Source: an uncultured Methanobrevibacter sp.
Lineage (GTDB): Archaea; Methanobacteriota; Methanobacteria; Methanobacteriales; Methanobacteriaceae
DNA: 8,739 nt
Direction of reading: 5' to 3'
Assembly: GCA_902795935.1 (NCBI GenBank)
Contig: CADBMS010000068.1
Coordinates: 1 to 8,739 of the forward strand
Positions 5,619-8,739 of the stretch are shown in pieces. How positions within the stretch are numbered: the stretch's first letter is position 1; every line of letters begins with the position of its first letter. Below the pieces are notes generated by a model, which had not been told where the DNA came from, did not search any database, and was given only the letters and a program-made list of their open reading frames with translations. Made by a program: the position numbers and the translations under genes.

Positions 5619-6299
5619 ATGTTTAAATCCGTTTTTTTTGATATTGATGATACTTTGTTAAATACCTCTGTTTTTGCTAAAACTGCTCGTAGAGTTGCAT
5701 TGAATATGATGATTGATGCTGGTTTGCCTTTAACTTCTGATGATGCGTATCATCAACTAAGAGAAATTATTAAGGAAAAAGGGTCTAATTATGATAAACA
5801 TTTTAATATTTTGACCAAGAATGTATTTGGTGAAGAAAAACCATTGTTAATTGCTGTAGGGATGGTTAATTATCATAATGTTAAATTTGCATTATTACAA
5901 CCATTTCCGGATACTGTTTCTACTTTAATTCATGTTAAATCTAAAGGATATAAATTAGGTGTTATATCTAATGGTTTAACTATAAAACAGTGGGAAAAAT
6001 TGGTGCGTTTGGGGATTCATCCATTTTTTGATCAAGTTCTAACTTCTGAAGAAATAGGATATGAAAAACCACACCCCAAAATTTTTGAAGAATCATTGAG
6101 TAGAATGGGGTGCAAACCTGAAAAATCAGTTATGATAGGTAATAAATTTGAAGCAGATGCATTAGGTGCTGTTAATGCAGGTATGTCTGCTATTTTATTC
6201 AATTGTGATTTAACTTCTGAAGAAAAAAAAATGATTAGTGATGAAAAATTAGATATCGAAGTTATTTCTCAATTAAAAGATTTAGAGGATATTTTATAA
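5619..6299 (+). CDS. HAD-superfamily phosphatase (archaeal subfamily IA hydrolase)
   Basis: This 226-residue haloacid dehalogenase-type phosphohydrolase has all four motifs. Motif I is FFDIDDTL with nucleophile D8 and acid/base D10. Motif II is VISNG with S117. Motif III is the lysine in YEKPHPKIF (K150). Motif IV is MIGNKFEADALGA, with D180 as a Mg2+ ligand and N175 where many relatives have Asp. A helical cap lies between motifs I and II (about 18-95), as in subfamily IA. It resembles the archaeal group annotated, from in vitro work, as glyceraldehyde-3-phosphate phosphatase; I recall a homologue beside polB2 in Methanothermobacter. The physiological substrate is uncertain. The ATG at 5619 has AGGTG 5 nt upstream. 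The gap of 106 bp before it may hold a promoter (TTTATTAAG near 5578), and the AAA+ gene follows after 36 bp. Confidence 0.87.
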   Translation: MFKSVFFDIDDTLLNTSVFAKTARRVALNMMIDAGLPLTSDDAYHQLREIIKEKGSNYDKHFNILTKNVFGEEKPLLIAVGMVNYHNVKFALLQPFPDTVSTLIHVKSKGYKLGVISNGLTIKQWEKLVRLGIHPFFDQVLTSEEIGYEKPHPKIFEESLSRMGCKPEKSVMIGNKFEADALGAVNAGMSAILFNCDLTSEEKKMISDEKLDIEVISQLKDLEDIL

Positions 6300-6335
6300 T
6301 TAATTTATTTTATTTTAAATGGAGGTTTTTGTAAA

Positions 6336-7886
6336 ATGAGTTATTACCATGATGAACAAATGGAATCTTTGTTTGAAGAGTTAAAACAACCTAAGACTTT
6401 GGAAGAATTGCATTTATCTGAAGGTTTTGTTAAAGATTTATTGTTAAAAGTAATTTATTCTTATGGGACTATTAAAACATCTACTATTAATGAGACAACT
6501 GGTCTTCATTTAGATATTATTGAATCTATTCTTAGAAAACTTGAAAATGATGAATTTTGTGGTCAAATTTCTGGTGGATTTTTATTTTCTAGTGTTGAAT
6601 ATACAATAACTCAGAAAGGTAAAGAATTGGCTTCTAGAGTAATTGCTGAAAATCCTTATGTTGGTTTAGCGCCTGTTTCTTATGATGATTATGATAGGAT
6701 GATGGATATTCAAGTTAGTAATCGTTTTCCATTATCTATTCCTGATGAAATTGTTGAAGAAACTTTTAATGATGTTGTTGGTTTGAAAGAAGCTAAATCT
6801 ACTTTAATAGAGTCTGCTACTATTAATAAAGGTGTTTTTATTTATGGTTCTCCAGGTGCCGGTAAAACTTTTATTACGAGTAAAACTGCTGAATTATTAC
6901 CTCCTATTATTATTCCAAAGTTTATTGAGTTTGGTGGTAAAATTTTACAATTATTTGATAATGATTTCCATCGAATGACTCCTGAACAACCTGAAGATCC
7001 TCGTTGGGTTAAAGTTTATGCTCCTTTTGTATTTACTGGTGCAGAATTGGATTTAAATAAATTAGATAGTGTTTATAATCCTAAAAAAGGTGTTTATGAA
7101 ACATCTCCAACTATTAAATCTAATGGTGGGGTATTATTAGTTGATGATTTGGGAAGACAACAAGAAAGTCATGAACTTATTTTGAATAGATTAATTGTTC
7201 CTATGGAAAATAAAAAAGATGTTGTTTATATTGCAGGAGTTCCTGTTATTGTTTATACAGAATTTATTCCTATGTTTTCAACTAACTTGGATGTAAGTAT
7301 TATGGATGAAGCGCATTTGAGAAGGGCTCCGCTACATATTTTCTTAGGTCATCCTGAAATTGAAAATGTTGCAGAGGTGTTTAGGCGTAATTTAAATGCT
7401 CTTGGTGAAAAATATGGTTCTAATATAATTAAACGGTTTAAAATGGTTTATACTCCTATTACTGAGGGTGGTGAAGGATTAGAACCTAGTTATGCTCATG
7501 CAAGAGATGTAGCTCAAATATGTCAAGCTGCACGTATATTGGCAGGTGAAGATCATATTACTCCTGAAATTTTGGAAGAGTCTCTTAGTAAACATGTTTT
7601 AATTGCATTGCAACGTATGCATGTTGATATTGCTCAGGTTCAGAAAATGATTAGGACTTTTAGGATAACTAGTTCTGATACTGAAAAAATTATGTTATTT
7701 TTATATTCGGAGGCTAGTTCTTTGTGTTCTGAAGGAGATGCTATATTAGTAGATTTAGAGGACAGTATTTCTGCTACTAAGCTTGGTGAGATGTTATCTG
7801 AGGAAAAAATTCAATTTGATAGGATTGAAGTTCTTGGTGAAACTAAGAAAGAATTGAGAAGAACTATTATGGAATACAGCGAATAA
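6336..7886 (+). CDS. Winged-helix/AAA+ ATPase fusion of unknown function
   Basis: This 516-residue cytoplasmic ATPase has three visible parts. Residues about 15-105 look like a winged-helix domain, with a helix-rich segment, then GGFLFSSVEYTITQKGKEL resembling a wing and final helix; it may bind DNA. Residues 135-435 are an AAA+ module: Walker A GSPGAGKT (171-178), Walker B VLLVDD (266-271), sensor 1 N317 in STNLD, candidate arginine fingers R329/R330 in HLRRAPLH, and sensor 2 R390 in YAHARDVAQI. Walker B ends in D270-D271 rather than the usual D-E, followed by LGRQ. Residues 440-516 form a small alpha/beta-looking tail. From memory, the AAA+ part, especially GGVLLVDDLGRQ, resembles bacterial ATPases seen near Tad/Flp pilus genes, but no pilus genes are here. 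GGAGG at 6321-6325 supports the start. It is probably co-transcribed with the HAD gene. Confidence 0.82.
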   Translation: MSYYHDEQMESLFEELKQPKTLEELHLSEGFVKDLLLKVIYSYGTIKTSTINETTGLHLDIIESILRKLENDEFCGQISGGFLFSSVEYTITQKGKELASRVIAENPYVGLAPVSYDDYDRMMDIQVSNRFPLSIPDEIVEETFNDVVGLKEAKSTLIESATINKGVFIYGSPGAGKTFITSKTAELLPPIIIPKFIEFGGKILQLFDNDFHRMTPEQPEDPRWVKVYAPFVFTGAELDLNKLDSVYNPKKGVYETSPTIKSNGGVLLVDDLGRQQESHELILNRLIVPMENKKDVVYIAGVPVIVYTEFIPMFSTNLDVSIMDEAHLRRAPLHIFLGHPEIENVAEVFRRNLNALGEKYGSNIIKRFKMVYTPITEGGEGLEPSYAHARDVAQICQAARILAGEDHITPEILEESLSKHVLIALQRMHVDIAQVQKMIRTFRITSSDTEKIMLFLYSEASSLCSEGDAILVDLEDSISATKLGEMLSEEKIQFDRIEVLGETKKELRRTIMEYSE

Positions 7887-8024
7887 GTTATATTCCATTT
7901 TTATTATTTTTTGCACTGTTTTTAAAAAATAAGTTTTTATTTAAATAATGTGTCTTTTATTGTAATTTTTTAATATTCTTTAAATGATTAATTAAACTAA
8001 AGAAGCAGTTAAATAAAAAATTAA
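7887..8024. terminator. Convergent terminator region
   Basis: This 138-bp AT-rich stretch lies between two genes that end facing each other. Plus-strand T-runs at 7898-7910 and 7919-7923 could end the AAA+ transcript. A-runs at 7924-7929 and 8011-8018 are T-runs on the minus strand; the second lies directly after the DtxR stop codon and probably ends that transcript. An imperfect AT hairpin (AAATAA 7926-7931 with TTATTT 7936-7941) lies between. No gene is seen. Confidence 0.5.
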
Positions 8025-8739
8025 TTATATTGAATAAATTTCTACAAAGATATTATTTACAATATCTCTATCTAAAACTAGTTTGGATCCTTTTACATCT
8101 AATTCCATAGGTCCTTTGAGTGGGGCAATACTAATTACTTTTACCTTTTCATCTAATGTTATGCCTAACTCCATTAGTCGTTTAAGGATAGTGTTATCTC
8201 CACGGATAAATGATATTTTACCCATTTGGTTTTCATGTAATCTGACTAGGGGTACTAAATTTTCTTTTCTTATACCAATACTACCTATATCAGGGTCATG
8301 ATTTTTACATTCATCACATGTTTGAAAACTAAAATTACATTCAGGGATTAGTTGTTCATCAGGACATTCAGAAGGATTCTTTAATAAATGACATAATGCT
8401 CTTTCTGCATCATCTGAAAGACTATGTTCCATTTCACAAGCTTGTTCATGAACATTTTCTCTTTTAATATTTAAAGTATCATACAAGAAACGTTCAAGTA
8501 ATCTATGTTTACGAGTCATACTTTTAGCTTTTTTAAGTCCTTTATTAGTTAGTTGAGCTCCTTTATAAGGAGTATATGTAATGTAACCTAGTTTAGCTAA
8601 TTTTTTTAGCATAGGTGTTACACTTCCCGGTGCAATATCTAATCTTTCAGAAATCTGATTTGTATTTATAATTTCTTTGCACTGACTTAAATTATAAAGT
8701 ACTTCCAAATATTCTTCCATATTTGAACTTAATTTTTCA
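8025..8739 (-). CDS. DtxR-family metal-dependent repressor with FeoA-like domain (5' end outside window)
   Basis: A transcription factor that binds DNA when loaded with Fe2+ or Mn2+ and represses metal-uptake genes. Numbering from the ATG at 8720, residues 1-60 are the winged helix (ISERLDIAPGSVTPMLKKLAKLGYI). Residues 62-112 are the dimerization/metal domain, with H72, E76, H91, C95, E98 and H99 matching DtxR H79, E83, H98, C102, E105 and H106. E3 sits where DtxR has M10 and MntR has D8. A Cys-rich linker (C119, C128, C135, C138) precedes a FeoA/SH3-like domain at about 155-231. The frame stays open through GAA AAA TTA AGT TCA AAT to the window edge, and no ribosome binding site precedes the ATG at 8720. 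The upstream residues EKLSSN also fit the family N-terminus, so the true start is probably beyond 8739. It converges on the AAA+ gene. Confidence 0.9.
   Translation of the reverse strand, partial: EKLSSNMEEYLEVLYNLSQCKEIINTNQISERLDIAPGSVTPMLKKLAKLGYITYTPYKGAQLTNKGLKKAKSMTRKHRLLERFLYDTLNIKRENVHEQACEMEHSLSDDAERALCHLLKNPSECPDEQLIPECNFSFQTCDECKNHDPDIGSIGIRKENLVPLVRLHENQMGKISFIRGDNTILKRLMELGITLDEKVKVISIAPLKGPMELDVKGSKLVLDRDIVNNIFVEIYSI

Noticed and set aside
8083..8301. Plus-strand open frame inside the DtxR-family gene
   Set aside because: It is antisense to the FeoA-like domain, with no ribosome binding site or recognisable protein.

Overview
The window is very AT-rich archaeal chromosome, most likely from a Methanobacteriales methanogen of the Methanosphaera or Methanobrevibacter type. 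The lineage is inferred from gene content. There is an archaeal ribosomal protein S8e, and next to it a free-standing C-terminal piece of family B DNA polymerase, which matches the split PolB known from Methanothermobacter. There is also a HypE hydrogenase maturation protein, archaeal promoter-like TATA boxes and U-rich terminators. I see no CRISPR array, tRNA, rRNA, insertion sequence or phage gene. Most of the window reads as conserved core genome.

Layout: (1) 1-180, minus strand: the first 60 codons of a DEAD-box RNA helicase that continues beyond the left edge. (2) 404-1711, minus strand: a two-gene operon. A 5-formyltetrahydrofolate cyclo-ligase family protein is followed 12 bp later by a stand-alone Cas4-like PD-(D/E)XK nuclease with four conserved-looking cysteines. 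(3) 1712-1902: a divergent promoter region, then at 1903-2442 a plus-strand gene for an exported staphylococcal-nuclease-like protein, probably made from a leaderless mRNA. (4) 2443-2482: a compact hairpin terminator with T-tracts facing both ways. (5) 2483-4011, minus strand: hypE, then a small RDD membrane protein. (6) 4012-4473: a long, extremely AT-rich divergent intergenic region. (7) 4474-7886, plus strand: rps8e, the split polymerase subunit polB2 (overlapping rps8e by 23 nt), a HAD phosphatase, and a winged-helix/AAA+ ATPase of unknown role. (8) 7887-8024: a convergent terminator region. (9) 8025 to the right edge, minus strand: a DtxR-family metal-dependent repressor with a Cys-rich linker and FeoA-like domain, cut at its 5' end.

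Functionally this is a mix of information processing (helicase, S8e, PolB2), metal and hydrogenase biology (HypE, DtxR-FeoA), nucleic-acid enzymes (Cas4-like, SNase-like) and poorly understood genes (RDD, wHTH-AAA+). The clearest special feature is the polymerase fragment. It starts after the polymerase active-site motifs, carries the KKRY motif and thumb, and ends in a textbook PCNA-binding PIP box. It must be completed by a PolB1 subunit encoded elsewhere. I found no convincing new multi-gene system. The best candidates for undescribed biology are the orphan Cas4-like nuclease operon and the wHTH-AAA+ protein.
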